From positions 1-15,102 of the forward strand of contig CAVERI010000065.1 of NCBI GenBank assembly GCA_963618055.1: a DNA stretch of 15,102 nucleotides, given 5' to 3'. Origin of the DNA: SFHK01 sp963618055 (lineage in GTDB: Bacteria > Bacillota > Clostridia > Christensenellales > Aristaeellaceae). The notes beneath the pieces are model-generated. The model was not told the origin of the DNA. It saw nothing but the letters and a program-made list of their open reading frames with translations, and did not search any database. The translations under genes and the position numbers were made by a program. Positions within the stretch are counted from its first letter, which is position 1. The number at the start of each line of letters is the position of its first letter. Below are positions 5,721 through 14,116 of this stretch, piece by piece.

Positions 5721-6394
5721 TGGACGAGGTGGAGGCCCATCTGGGCTATACATTCCATGACCGGGCGCTGCTGGAAGCGGCGCTCACGCATCCCTCCTAC
5801 GGCGGCGACCATCACGTTCCGCATTATCAGCGGCTCGAATTTCTGGGCGACGCCGTATTTGAGCTGCGCGTAAGCGAGCGGCTGTACGCCGCCTTCCCGC
5901 AGCTGCCGGAGGGCAACCTCACGCGCATGCGCGCCGACCTTGTGTGCGAGGCGTCGCTTTCAAAGGCGGCGCGGCGGCTGGGGCTGGCGGAGCGCATCCG
6001 GCTTTCGGTGGGCGAGGAGCGCACCGGCGGGCGGAAAAAGCCGTCCATCCTGTGCGACGTGATGGAGGCCGTGGTCGGCGCGGTGTATCTGGACGGCGGC
6101 CGGGACGCGGCCAACGCACTGATCGAGCGCGCCATCGGCGCGGACATCGATTCCGCCCGTCCCGCCGAGGATCATCTGGACGCGAAAAGCCGCCTGCAGG
6201 GCATTCTGCAAAGCGGCGGACGCATGCCGGTTTACGAGCTGATCGAGCGCAGCGGCCCCGACCATATGCCCCTGTTCCGCTTCCGCGTGTCGGCGGACGG
6301 CGAAGCGCTGGGCGAGGGCGCGGGTCACAGCAAGCAGCAGGCGCAGATCGCCGCCGCCGAGGCCGCGCTGGAGCGCCTTCGCGCGGGCGCGTGA
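5720..6394 (+). CDS. rnc: Ribonuclease III
   Basis: RNase III is the Mg2+-dependent endonuclease that cuts double-stranded RNA, processing rRNA precursors and structured transcripts in the cytoplasm. The 224-residue protein has the catalytic domain first: the signature QRLEFLGDAVFEL holds Glu40 and Asp44, and LCDVMEAVVGAVYLDGG holds Asp113 and Glu116, so all four metal-binding acidic positions are present. From about residue 150 a double-stranded RNA-binding domain follows (DAKSRLQGILQ, GEGAGHSKQQAQIAAAEAAL). It is therefore a full RNase III, not the Mini-III form. The ATG overlaps the acpP stop and has only a weak GAGAAGG upstream, so translation likely depends on coupling to acpP. Confidence 0.97.
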   Translation: MDEVEAHLGYTFHDRALLEAALTHPSYGGDHHVPHYQRLEFLGDAVFELRVSERLYAAFPQLPEGNLTRMRADLVCEASLSKAARRLGLAERIRLSVGEERTGGRKKPSILCDVMEAVVGAVYLDGGRDAANALIERAIGADIDSARPAEDHLDAKSRLQGILQSGGRMPVYELIERSGPDHMPLFRFRVSADGEALGEGAGHSKQQAQIAAAEAALERLRAGA

Positions 6395-6413
6395 GAACGG
6401 ATTCCTCTATGAA

Positions 6414-9400
6414 ATGGAGCAAGCACACAAATTGCGACTGAAGAAACTCTACATTCACGGCTTTAAATCCTTTGCCGACCGGGTGGAGATGACGTTTGAG
6501 CACGGCGTGACCGGCGTCGTCGGCCCCAACGGCTGCGGAAAAAGCAACATATCCGACGCGGTTCGCTGGGTGTTAGGCGAGCAGAGCGCGCGCCAGCTTC
6601 GCGGCTCCAAGATGGAGGACGTCATTTTCAACGGCACCGAAAAGCGCCGCCGCATGGCGTACTGCGAGGTGACGCTGACGTTCGACAACGAGGATCACTC
6701 GCTGCCGTCCGACTACACCGAGGTCTCCGTCACGCGCCGCGTGTTCCGCACGGGCGAGAGCGAATACCTGCTCAACGGCACGGCCTGCCGCCTGAAGGAC
6801 GTTGTGGATCTGTTCCGCGACACCGGCATCGGGCGCGACGGCTATTCCATCGTGGGGCAGGGCCGCGTGGGCGAAATCCTGTCCCAGAAGAGCGAGGACA
6901 GGCGGCAGGTGTTTGAGGAAGCGGCGGGCATTGTGAAATACAAAACCCGCAAGCTGGAGGCCGAAAAGCGGCTGGAGAACACCGAGCAGAACCTGTCGCG
7001 CGTGGCGGACATCATCAGCGAGCTGGAGGCGCGGCTGGAGCCCCTGCGCGCCCAGAGCGAGGACGCGCGCAGGTACCTCGCCATGCGCGAGGAGCAAAAG
7101 GGGCTCGACCTGAACGTGTTCCTGATTCGCAGCGAGCGCTATCAGGAGAAGATCGCCGAATTGCGCCTGACGGCGGAGAATATGCGCGAAACGCTGGCGC
7201 AGAACGAGCGCGAGCAGCAGGCGCTGAACGAGCGGCGCGAAAACGTGCAGAATCAGCTGAGCGAGCGCGAGGAAAAGGCCGCCGAGCTGCGCGAAAGCCT
7301 GCAGACGCTGATTCAGGAGGTCGAGGCGCAGGAGGGGCAGGCAAACGTTCTGCGCGAGCGCCTTGCCGCGTCCCGCCGCGAGCAGGCGCGCGTGGAGGAC
7401 GAAAAGCGCGCCGCCGAAGAGGGCGAAACCGGCATGCGCCGCCGCATCGAAACGCTGGAGGGCGAAATTGCCCGCGAGGGCGAGCAGGTTGCGGCGCGCG
7501 AGGAGCAGCAGGCCGCGCTCGACCGCGCGCTGGAGGAGGCCGAAACCGCCGCCGCGCGCTTGGAAGCGGAGGCGGAGGACGCGAAGGAGCGCGTGATTCG
7601 CTTCATGAACGACATGGGCGACGTGAAGAGCGAGCAGGCGCGCCTGACCGCGCTGGGCGAGGCCATCGACCGCCAGCTTGCGTCCCTGTCCGCGGGCGCG
7701 GAGGAGGACAGCCGCGTGACGGCCGACCTCAAGCGCGCCGTTGAGGACGCGAAAGATGTATGGGATGAGGAAAACGACCGCCTGAAGGCGCTGAACGAGG
7801 CCGCGCGAAGCGCGTCCGAGCGCAAGCGTCAGGCGGACGAGGAATACGAGCGCCTGACGGCGGAATCGCAGAAGCTGCTTTCGGCCAAGCAGGAGCTGGG
7901 CAGCCGTCTCAAGCTGCTCACCGAGATGCAGCGCGACTATGAGGGCTACAATCTGTCCGTCAAGCAGGTACTGATGGAAGCGGAGCGCCGCGGCGGAGCC
8001 GGGGTGCACGGCGTTGTGGCCTCCATTCTGCACGCGCCGCAGAAGCTGGAGCGCGCGCTGGACATGGTGCTGGGCGGCACGCTTCAGAACGTCGTCGTCG
8101 ACCGCGACGAGGACGCGAAGGCCATGATCGAATACTTAAAGCGCAACCGCTACGGCCGCGCCACGTTCCTGCCCATCTCCTCCATCCGCGGGCGCACGCT
8201 GGACATGGGCGAGCGCAGGGTTCTGAGCATGCCCGGCTGCGTGGGTCTGGCTTCCGAGATGGTCACCTACGACCCCATCTACCGCGGCATCGTGGAAAAT
8301 CTTCTGGGGCGCACGGTGATTGCCGAAGATTTGAACAGCGGCATCGCCATTCAGCGCGCGGGGCGGTATCAGTTCCGTCTGGTGACGCTGGACGGCGACG
8401 TGATGCACTCCGGCGGCTCGATGACCGGCGGAAGCGTGCAGTCGCGCATGACGAGCCTTCTGTCGCGCGAGCGCGAAATCACCGAAAGCACCGAGAACAT
8501 GAAAAAGCTCACCGAGAAGCTTTCGCAGGCGCAGAACCAGCTTAGAAAGGGCGAGGAGGAGCGCGCCGCGCTCAAGAAGGAGCGCGCGCAGCTGTTCGAC
8601 GACGTGCATCAGCAGGAAATCGCGGTCACCCGCGCCGAGGATCATCTGGCGCGCGCCCGCGAGGAACTGAACAGCCACACCGGCCGCGCCGCCCGCGTGA
8701 ACGAAGCGCGCGCGCAGCTGGCCGATCAGAAAGCCGAAATTTTGTCCCAGCTGGACGCGCTGGGGCAGCGCCGCGAAACCACCGAGGGCGAGGGCGAGGA
8801 ACTGCGCAGAAAGGCGCAGGCGCTTCAGACCAGCCTTTCCGAAAAGCGCGTGGCGCTGAACGCACAGCGGCAGGAAACCGGCGATGCGCGCGTGGCGCTG
8901 GCCACGGCGAAGCGCGGCTTCGAAGCGCTGAAGCAGGATCTCGTGCGCCTGAACGCGCAGAAGGGCGACGCCGCCCGCGTGCTGGCCGAGGCCGCCGAAT
9001 CGCTTCGCGCGCTCGGCGAGCGCCTGAAGGCCGACGAGGAAGCGCTGACGACCGAGGAAGGCCGCTTGGAGCTGGCGCGCAGGGGATTGAACGGCGCGCG
9101 CGAGGACTTCCAGCGGGCGGACGAAAGCCGCCTGAAGGCGCAGACGGAGCTGAAGGAAATCAGCGAAAGCGCCGAGCGCCTGCGCGTGGCCACCGAGGAA
9201 TTCACTGACCGCAGTCACCGCGCCGAAATGGCGCTTTCCCGCGCGGAGAACGATCTGGAGCAGATGACCGCGCGCATCTGGGAGGACTACCAGCTGACAT
9301 ACGAGGGCGCGGAGCCGTTCCGCGACCCGGATTTCAAGCTGGCCGAAAGCGAAAAGCGGCTGAACACGCTGCGCGCCGCCATCCGCGCGATGGGGCCGGT

Positions 9401-9992
9401 CAACGTGTCCGCCATGGACGAATACCGCGAGACCAGCGAGCGCTATACCGAGCTGACCGCCCAGCGCGACGATCTGACGCGCGCCAAGGACGACCTGATG
9501 GGCATCATCAGCGAGCTGACGAGCAAGATGGAAACCCAGTTCCGCGCGCAGTTTGAGCAGCTGGACGTATATTTCCGCCAGACCTTCACCGAGCTTTTCG
9601 GCGGCGGCCGCGCGGAGCTGCGGCTGGAGGATCCGAAGGACGCGCTGAACACCGGCATCGAAATCGTCGCGCAGCCGCCGGGAAAGAAGCTGCAGATGCT
9701 GTCGCTTCTGTCGGGCGGCGAGCGCGCGCTGACGGCGATTGCCATCCTGTTCGCGATGCTCAAGCTCAAGCCCACGCCGTTCTGCATTCTGGACGAAATC
9801 GAGGCCGCGCTGGACGACGCGAACATCGACAACTTCGCCGAATACCTGCAAACCTACTCCAACAAGACGCAGTTCGTCGTGGTTACGCACAGAAAGGGCA
9901 CGATGTCCCGGTGCGACGCGCTGTACGGCGTGGCGATGGAGGAAAAGGGCGTTTCCAAGCTGATGAGCGTCAAGCTTGCGGACGCCGTATAA
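6414..9992 (+). CDS. smc: Chromosome segregation protein SMC
   Basis: SMC forms the ATP-driven ring that, with ScpA and ScpB, organises and separates bacterial chromosomes. The ~1192-residue length is normal. The N-terminal ATPase half has GFKSFADR and Walker A GPNGCGKSN (37-45). Long Glu/Arg/Ala-rich coiled coils run over about 170-520 and 680-1020, around the hinge at about 526-670 (HGVVASIL, GGTLQNVVVDRDEDAKAMIE, GGSMTGG). The C-terminal half has signature LLSGGERALTA (Ser1100) and Walker B FCILDEIEAALDDAN (Asp1127, Glu1128). The start is uncertain: ATG 6414 has only a weak upstream site, while TTG 6432, with GGAG at 6416-6419, would give MRLKKLYIHGFKSFADR, the typical family N-terminus. 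It sits 19 nt after rnc and 21 nt before ftsY. Confidence 0.96.
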   Translation: MEQAHKLRLKKLYIHGFKSFADRVEMTFEHGVTGVVGPNGCGKSNISDAVRWVLGEQSARQLRGSKMEDVIFNGTEKRRRMAYCEVTLTFDNEDHSLPSDYTEVSVTRRVFRTGESEYLLNGTACRLKDVVDLFRDTGIGRDGYSIVGQGRVGEILSQKSEDRRQVFEEAAGIVKYKTRKLEAEKRLENTEQNLSRVADIISELEARLEPLRAQSEDARRYLAMREEQKGLDLNVFLIRSERYQEKIAELRLTAENMRETLAQNEREQQALNERRENVQNQLSEREEKAAELRESLQTLIQEVEAQEGQANVLRERLAASRREQARVEDEKRAAEEGETGMRRRIETLEGEIAREGEQVAAREEQQAALDRALEEAETAAARLEAEAEDAKERVIRFMNDMGDVKSEQARLTALGEAIDRQLASLSAGAEEDSRVTADLKRAVEDAKDVWDEENDRLKALNEAARSASERKRQADEEYERLTAESQKLLSAKQELGSRLKLLTEMQRDYEGYNLSVKQVLMEAERRGGAGVHGVVASILHAPQKLERALDMVLGGTLQNVVVDRDEDAKAMIEYLKRNRYGRATFLPISSIRGRTLDMGERRVLSMPGCVGLASEMVTYDPIYRGIVENLLGRTVIAEDLNSGIAIQRAGRYQFRLVTLDGDVMHSGGSMTGGSVQSRMTSLLSREREITESTENMKKLTEKLSQAQNQLRKGEEERAALKKERAQLFDDVHQQEIAVTRAEDHLARAREELNSHTGRAARVNEARAQLADQKAEILSQLDALGQRRETTEGEGEELRRKAQALQTSLSEKRVALNAQRQETGDARVALATAKRGFEALKQDLVRLNAQKGDAARVLAEAAESLRALGERLKADEEALTTEEGRLELARRGLNGAREDFQRADESRLKAQTELKEISESAERLRVATEEFTDRSHRAEMALSRAENDLEQMTARIWEDYQLTYEGAEPFRDPDFKLAESEKRLNTLRAAIRAMGPVNVSAMDEYRETSERYTELTAQRDDLTRAKDDLMGIISELTSKMETQFRAQFEQLDVYFRQTFTELFGGGRAELRLEDPKDALNTGIEIVAQPPGKKLQMLSLLSGGERALTAIAILFAMLKLKPTPFCILDEIEAALDDANIDNFAEYLQTYSNKTQFVVVTHRKGTMSRCDALYGVAMEEKGVSKLMSVKLADAV

Positions 9993-10013
9993 CCTGAGAC
10001 GGGAGGAACGAAC

Positions 10014-10913
10014 ATGGGTCTTTTCAGCAAGATTAAGGAAGGCCTTTTCAAGACGCGCGGCAACGTGGGTCAGAAGATGGATCAGCTGGTCGAAAACAGC
10101 CGCGCGCTGGACGACGACTTCTACGACGAGCTGTCGGACATTCTGGTCATGGCCGACGTGGGCGTGACCACGGCGACCGAAGCCGTGGACGAGCTGCGCG
10201 GCCGCGTGACCGCCGAGAAAATCACCGACGCGGCGAAGGCGAAGGAAATCTTCAAGGAAATCCTCGCTTCCCGCATGCGCGACAAGCCCATGGTGCTGGA
10301 AAGCCCGTCGGTCATCTTCATCATCGGCGTGAACGGCGTGGGCAAAACCACGTCCATCGGCAAGCTGGCTTCGCGCCTGAAGACGGTGGGCCGCCGCGTG
10401 CTGATTGTGGCGGGCGACACCTTCCGCGCCGCCGCCGCCGAGCAGCTGACCGTGTGGGCCGACCGCGCCGACGTGCCGATCGTCAAGCGCACCGAGGGCG
10501 CCGACCCCGCGAGCGTGGTGTTCGACGGCATTCAGACCGCCCGCGCGCGCCACGCGGACATCCTGCTGGTGGACACGGCGGGACGACTTCACAACAAGGC
10601 GCACCTGATGGAGGAGCTCAAAAAAATGGCGCGCATCGTGGCGCGCGATTTCCCGGAGGCGAAAATGCACGCGCTTTTGGTGATCGACGCGACCACCGGC
10701 CAGAACGGCCTGAGTCAGGCGCGCGTGTTCAAGGATGTGGCCGACCTGGACGGCATCATCCTCACCAAGCTGGACGGCACGGCCAAGGGCGGCATTGCCA
10801 TGGCGATCCGGCACGAGCTGGGTCTGCCCGTGCGCTACATCGGCGTGGGCGAGGGTCTGGACGACATGCAGCCCTTCGACGCGAAGGAGTACATCGACGC
10901 GATCTTCGGATAA
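10014..10913 (+). CDS. ftsY: Signal recognition particle receptor FtsY
   Basis: FtsY is the membrane-associated GTPase that docks the signal recognition particle and delivers nascent membrane proteins to the Sec translocon. The 299-residue protein begins with an amphipathic, basic helix (MGLFSKIKEGLFKT), then the N domain, then the GTPase: GVNGVGKTTSIGKL (Walker A, 105-118), AGDTFRAAAAEQL, DTAGRLHNKAHLMEEL, ATTGQNGL, TKLDGTAKGG and GVGEGLDDMQPFD. The long acidic A domain of the E. coli protein is missing, as is common in Gram-positive bacteria. GGGAGG at 10001-10006 lies 7 nt before the ATG. Downstream one often finds ylxM-ffh; here a glycosidase gene follows after 18 nt. Confidence 0.97.
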   Translation: MGLFSKIKEGLFKTRGNVGQKMDQLVENSRALDDDFYDELSDILVMADVGVTTATEAVDELRGRVTAEKITDAAKAKEIFKEILASRMRDKPMVLESPSVIFIIGVNGVGKTTSIGKLASRLKTVGRRVLIVAGDTFRAAAAEQLTVWADRADVPIVKRTEGADPASVVFDGIQTARARHADILLVDTAGRLHNKAHLMEELKKMARIVARDFPEAKMHALLVIDATTGQNGLSQARVFKDVADLDGIILTKLDGTAKGGIAMAIRHELGLPVRYIGVGEGLDDMQPFDAKEYIDAIFG

Positions 10914-10931
10914 ACGGCGGGAGGGACAGTC

Positions 10932-12686
10932 ATGCACTCGTTTTCCATTGAAAAGGACGCTTTCTATCTGGACGGCGCGCCCTTCCGCGTGCTGGCCGGA
11001 ACGATTCACTATTTCCGCGTGCCGCGCGAATACTGGCGCGACCGCCTTTTGAAGCTGAAGCACTGCGGGTTCAACGCCGTGGAGACCTATGTGGCGTGGA
11101 ATGCGCACATGCCCGCGGAGGACGCGTTTGTGACGGACGGCATGCTCGACCTGTCTGCCTACCTGTCGCTGGCGCAGGAGCTGGGTCTGTGGGCGATTGT
11201 GCGCCCCGGCCCGTACATCTGCGCCGAGTGGGAAGCGGGCGCGCTGCCGTGGTGGCTCTTAAAGGAAGACATGCCGCTGCGCTGCGCCGACCCGAAGTAC
11301 CTCGCGAAGGTGGACATTTTCTATGACCGCCTGATGGCGCTTCTGAAGCCGCACCAGATTACCGAGGGCGGCAACATCCTGATGATGCAGGTGGAAAACG
11401 AATACGGCAGCTACGGCGACGACGACGAGTACCTTGCCTACATCCGAAACGGCATGCGCGCGCGCGGAATCACCGTGCCGCTGTTTACCTCGGACGGCTC
11501 CGCCGACTTCATGCTGACCGGCGGCACGCTTAATGATGTGCACAAGACGTGCAACTTCGGCTCCCGCGCCGAGGAGCAGATGGCGTGCCTGCGCCGCTTC
11601 CAGCCCGACGGCCCCCTGATGTGCTCCGAATACTGGAACGGCTGGTTCGACCACTGGGGCGAGAAGCATCACGCCCGCGTGCCCGCCGAATCCGCGGAGG
11701 AGTTCGATAAGCTCTTGGCGCTGGGCGCGTCCGCCACAGCGTACACGTTCCACGGCGGCACGAACTTCGGCTTCATGAACGGCGCGAACTGCCCCGCCGT
11801 GCGCGACTATCAGCCCACGATCAACAGCTATGACGACGACGCGCTTCTGAACGAGTGCGGCGACGTCACGCCCAAGTACCGGCTGTTCCGCGAGGTCATC
11901 GCGAAGTACGCGCCCGTTCCGAACGAGCCCGAGCCCGCCAACCTGCCCAAGGCCAATTATGGCACGGTGAAGCTGACGCAGAGCGCGAAGCTGCTTGACT
12001 CGCTGGACGCGCTGGGCGAAAAGCACCACACCGCCGCGCCCGCGACGATGGAGAAGCTGGGGCAGGGCTGCGGCTTCATCCTGTATCACGCGCGCGTGAA
12101 GGGCCCGCGCGAGGAAAACAGGCTGATTCTTCAGGACGTGCGCGACCGCGCGCACGTGTTCGCGAACGGCGAATTCAAGGGAATCATCTACCGCAACGAC
12201 GCGGAGAGCGCCGTGCGCCTGCGCGTGCCCGCGGAGGGACTGACGCTGGACGTGCTGGTGGAAAACATGGGGCGCGTCAACTACGGCCCCTACCTGCGCG
12301 ACCCCAAGGGCGTGACCGAGGGCATCCGGCTGGGACAGCAGTTCCTGTACGGCTGGGACGAATGGACGCTGCCGATGGACGATCTTTCCGCGCTGAAGTT
12401 CGAGGACGGCGTGGCGCCATTTGGCGGCCAGCCCGTGTTCCTGCGCGGCACGTTCGACGCGGGCGAGGAGCCGAAGGACACGTTTGTGAAGCTGCCCGGG
12501 TTCAAGAAGGGCGTGATCTTCGTGAACGGAAAGCCCCTGTCCCGTCACTGGGAAATCGGCCCGCAGAGAAGCGCCTACCTGCCCGCGCCGTTCCTGAAAA
12601 AGGGCGAAAACGAGCTGGTCGTGCTGGAGCTGGACGGCTTTGAAACGCCGCAGGCCGTGCTGTCCGACGAAATGGATTTGGGCTAA
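10932..12686 (+). CDS. Family GH35 beta-galactosidase
   Basis: The 584-residue protein is a retaining glycoside hydrolase that removes terminal beta-linked galactose. The (beta/alpha)8 barrel (about 1-330) starts with FRVLAGTIHYFRVPREYW and GFNAVETYVAWNAH. VRPGPYICAEWEAGALPWWL is characteristic of family 35. Glu157 in QVENEYGSYG is the predicted acid/base and Glu233 in CSEYWNGWFDHWG the nucleophile, followed by FHGGTNFGFMNGA. The rest forms beta-sandwich domains, including LGQQFLYGWDEW. There is no signal peptide, so it should act on imported small galactosides rather than on polymers outside the cell. GGGAGGG lies 6 nt before the ATG. It is 18 nt from ftsY and the next gene starts 12 nt after it, indicating cotranscription. 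No transporter or sugar regulator is nearby, and the natural substrate cannot be read from the sequence. Confidence 0.95.
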   Translation: MHSFSIEKDAFYLDGAPFRVLAGTIHYFRVPREYWRDRLLKLKHCGFNAVETYVAWNAHMPAEDAFVTDGMLDLSAYLSLAQELGLWAIVRPGPYICAEWEAGALPWWLLKEDMPLRCADPKYLAKVDIFYDRLMALLKPHQITEGGNILMMQVENEYGSYGDDDEYLAYIRNGMRARGITVPLFTSDGSADFMLTGGTLNDVHKTCNFGSRAEEQMACLRRFQPDGPLMCSEYWNGWFDHWGEKHHARVPAESAEEFDKLLALGASATAYTFHGGTNFGFMNGANCPAVRDYQPTINSYDDDALLNECGDVTPKYRLFREVIAKYAPVPNEPEPANLPKANYGTVKLTQSAKLLDSLDALGEKHHTAAPATMEKLGQGCGFILYHARVKGPREENRLILQDVRDRAHVFANGEFKGIIYRNDAESAVRLRVPAEGLTLDVLVENMGRVNYGPYLRDPKGVTEGIRLGQQFLYGWDEWTLPMDDLSALKFEDGVAPFGGQPVFLRGTFDAGEEPKDTFVKLPGFKKGVIFVNGKPLSRHWEIGPQRSAYLPAPFLKKGENELVVLELDGFETPQAVLSDEMDLG

Positions 12687-12691
12687 GGAGG
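12685..12691 (+). promoter_or_regulatory. Ribosome binding site overlapping the GH35 stop codon
   Basis: AAGGAGG shares its first two bases with the TAA stop of the beta-galactosidase gene and lies 7 nt before the next ATG at 12699. Ribosomes terminating on the glycosidase gene therefore end on the initiation site of the next gene, which supports coupled expression. Confidence 0.8.
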
Positions 12692-12698
12692 CCTTCGC

Positions 12699-13427
12699 AT
12701 GCGCTTTCTGTTTCTGGGAACCGGCGCGGCGGACTGGAAAGAGCCGCTGGACACCGGCGAATACCGGCGCAACACGTCCACGCTGGTGGACGGCGAAATG
12801 CTGATCGACGGAAACGAGACGATTTCGGAATCCCTCCCCATGCTGGAAAACGTGCCCGCCATGCTGTTCACTCACAGCCACAGCGACCACTATTCCAAGC
12901 CCTTCCTGCAGAGGGTGCGCCCGCGGCGCGCCTTCTGCGAGGAAAGCTGGGCGGAGGAAGCCGGCGCGCGTCCGGTTATTCCCGGCAGCGCGTTTTCCGC
13001 GGCGGGCTTCCGGATTCTTCCCGTGACGGCGAGCCATTCCACTGAGCGGAAAAACGAACGGCCGCTCAACTATATCCTTGAAAAAGACGGCCAGCGCGTC
13101 CTGTACGCCACCGACGGCGCGTGGCTGACGAACCATGCCTACCACGCCATCAAGGACGGCGCGCCGCTGGACGGCTGCGTGTTCGACGGAACCGTGGGCG
13201 ACGCGTTCCCGGACGACTGGCGCGTGTTCGAGCATAACACGCTGCCCATGGTGCGCGCCATGCGCCGCGCGCTGGAAAGGGCGAGCCTTCTGAAAACCGG
13301 CGCGCCCGTCGTGGTGACCCACCTCGCGCGCACCCTGCACCCCTCGCAGGCCGCCCTCGAAGCGCACGAAGCCGCCTCCGACGCGCCCCTGATCATCGCC
13401 CGCGACGGCATGACGTTTGAGTTTTAA
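12699..13427 (+). CDS. Metallo-beta-lactamase-fold hydrolase
   Basis: The 242-residue protein begins MRFLFLGTGAADW and carries the complete metal-binding set of the superfamily: His59, His61, Asp63 and His64 in THSHSDH, His113 in TASHST, Asp139 in YATDGA and His208 in VVTHLA. This set binds two metal ions and hydrolyses phosphodiester or ester bonds. The FLGTGAA start and RRNTSTLVD stretch resemble the PhnP/RNase Z-like branch (cyclic phosphodiesterases, tRNA-maturing nucleases), but the long extra arm of RNase Z is not seen, and no phn genes are nearby. The substrate is unknown. It has no signal peptide. It is the last gene of the operon that begins with plsX and is coupled to the beta-galactosidase; a link in substrate between the two is possible but not shown. 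Confidence 0.88.
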   Translation: MRFLFLGTGAADWKEPLDTGEYRRNTSTLVDGEMLIDGNETISESLPMLENVPAMLFTHSHSDHYSKPFLQRVRPRRAFCEESWAEEAGARPVIPGSAFSAAGFRILPVTASHSTERKNERPLNYILEKDGQRVLYATDGAWLTNHAYHAIKDGAPLDGCVFDGTVGDAFPDDWRVFEHNTLPMVRAMRRALERASLLKTGAPVVVTHLARTLHPSQAALEAHEAASDAPLIIARDGMTFEF

Positions 13428-13433
13428 TTTTTG

Positions 13434-13475
13434 AGCCGCGATGTCCGCGTTTGCGGCGGTCGCGGCTTTTCTTTT
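13434..13475 (+). terminator. Intrinsic terminator at the end of the plsX-to-hydrolase operon
   Basis: GCCGCGA (13435-13441) pairs with TCGCGGC (13460-13466), with an inner CCGC/GCGG helix around GTTT, followed by TTTTCTTTTA. It starts 6 nt past the stop codon. It is the first convincing terminator after 4318, which sets the likely end of the large transcription unit. Confidence 0.9.
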
Positions 13476-13516
13476 ATCTGGTTTGGAAAGTAATGTAGGA
13501 GCGGGATGGGTTTGGC

Positions 13517-14116
13517 ATGAAAATTCTTGTGACGGCGTTTGAGCCTTTTGGCGGGGACGCGGTGAATCCGACGATGGAGGTGCTTTCCCGGCTTTCGCCG
13601 AGGGAGGGGCTTTTCAAGCTGGTTCTGCCGGTGACGTTCGCTGGGGCGGGCGAAAAGGTGACGCGAGTGATTGAGGAGCTTCGGCCGGACGCGGTGCTTT
13701 CGCTGGGGCTGGCCGGGGGACGGGATCGGATTACGCCGGAGCGCGTCGCGATCAATCTGGACGACGCGCGAATCGCGGACAACGACGGGTTCCAGCCGGT
13801 GGACGCGCCGATTGCGCCGGACGGACCGGACGCGTACTTTACCACGCTGCCGGTGCGCGAAATCGCGCGGCGCATCGGGGACATGGGCATACCGGCCGGG
13901 CTTTCGCTGTCGGCGGGCACGTATGTGTGCAACCATGTGATGTACACCTGCCTGCATCTGGCGAGGACGAAATATCCCGGCATGCGGTGCGGGTTTGTGC
14001 ACGTGCCGTATGCGGCGGAGACGCCGCACGACGCTTCGAAGCCGTCCCTGCCGCTTGCGGACGTTGTGCGCGCCGTGGAGGAAGCCGTGCGCGTGATCGC
14101 CGGGGAGGACGCATGA
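13517..14116 (+). CDS. pcp: Pyrrolidone-carboxylate peptidase (pyroglutamyl peptidase I)
   Basis: This cytoplasmic cysteine peptidase (family C15) removes N-terminal pyroglutamate from peptides. The 199-residue protein begins MKILVTAFEPFGGDAVNP, the classic start. The catalytic triad is visible: Glu75 in ITPERVAINLDDARI, Cys138 in AGTYVCNHVMY and His162 in FVHVPY. The spacings of 63 and 24 residues equal those of the Bacillus enzyme (Glu81, Cys144, His168, recalled). It is somewhat shorter than the usual ~215 residues, mostly at the C-terminus. The ribosome binding site is modest: GGGATGGG lies 6 nt upstream, and AGGAG is too distant at 15 nt. No clear promoter was found between the terminator and the start. 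Glycine is mostly GGG here, against none in ftsY. Confidence 0.95.
   Translation: MKILVTAFEPFGGDAVNPTMEVLSRLSPREGLFKLVLPVTFAGAGEKVTRVIEELRPDAVLSLGLAGGRDRITPERVAINLDDARIADNDGFQPVDAPIAPDGPDAYFTTLPVREIARRIGDMGIPAGLSLSAGTYVCNHVMYTCLHLARTKYPGMRCGFVHVPYAAETPHDASKPSLPLADVVRAVEEAVRVIAGEDA

Noticed and set aside
6950..9480. Repetitive Glu/Arg/Ala-rich sequence inside smc as a possible DNA repeat
   Set aside because: It is explained by the heptad pattern of the SMC coiled coils; no exact long repeat units were seen.
8136..11108. 990-codon open frame on the minus strand across smc, ftsY and the start of the GH35 gene
   Set aside because: It spans three well-identified genes on the other strand and has the biased composition of a shadow frame.
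11259..13367. 702-codon open frame on the minus strand opposite the GH35 and metallo-hydrolase genes
   Set aside because: Same reason: it crosses two clear genes, has Val/His/Arg-rich composition and no motifs.
13927..14112. 62-codon N-terminal extension of the dihydrouridine synthase
   Set aside because: It overlaps pcp in another frame, is Cys/Arg/Ala-rich, and the ATG at 14113 has a ribosome binding site and the typical family start.
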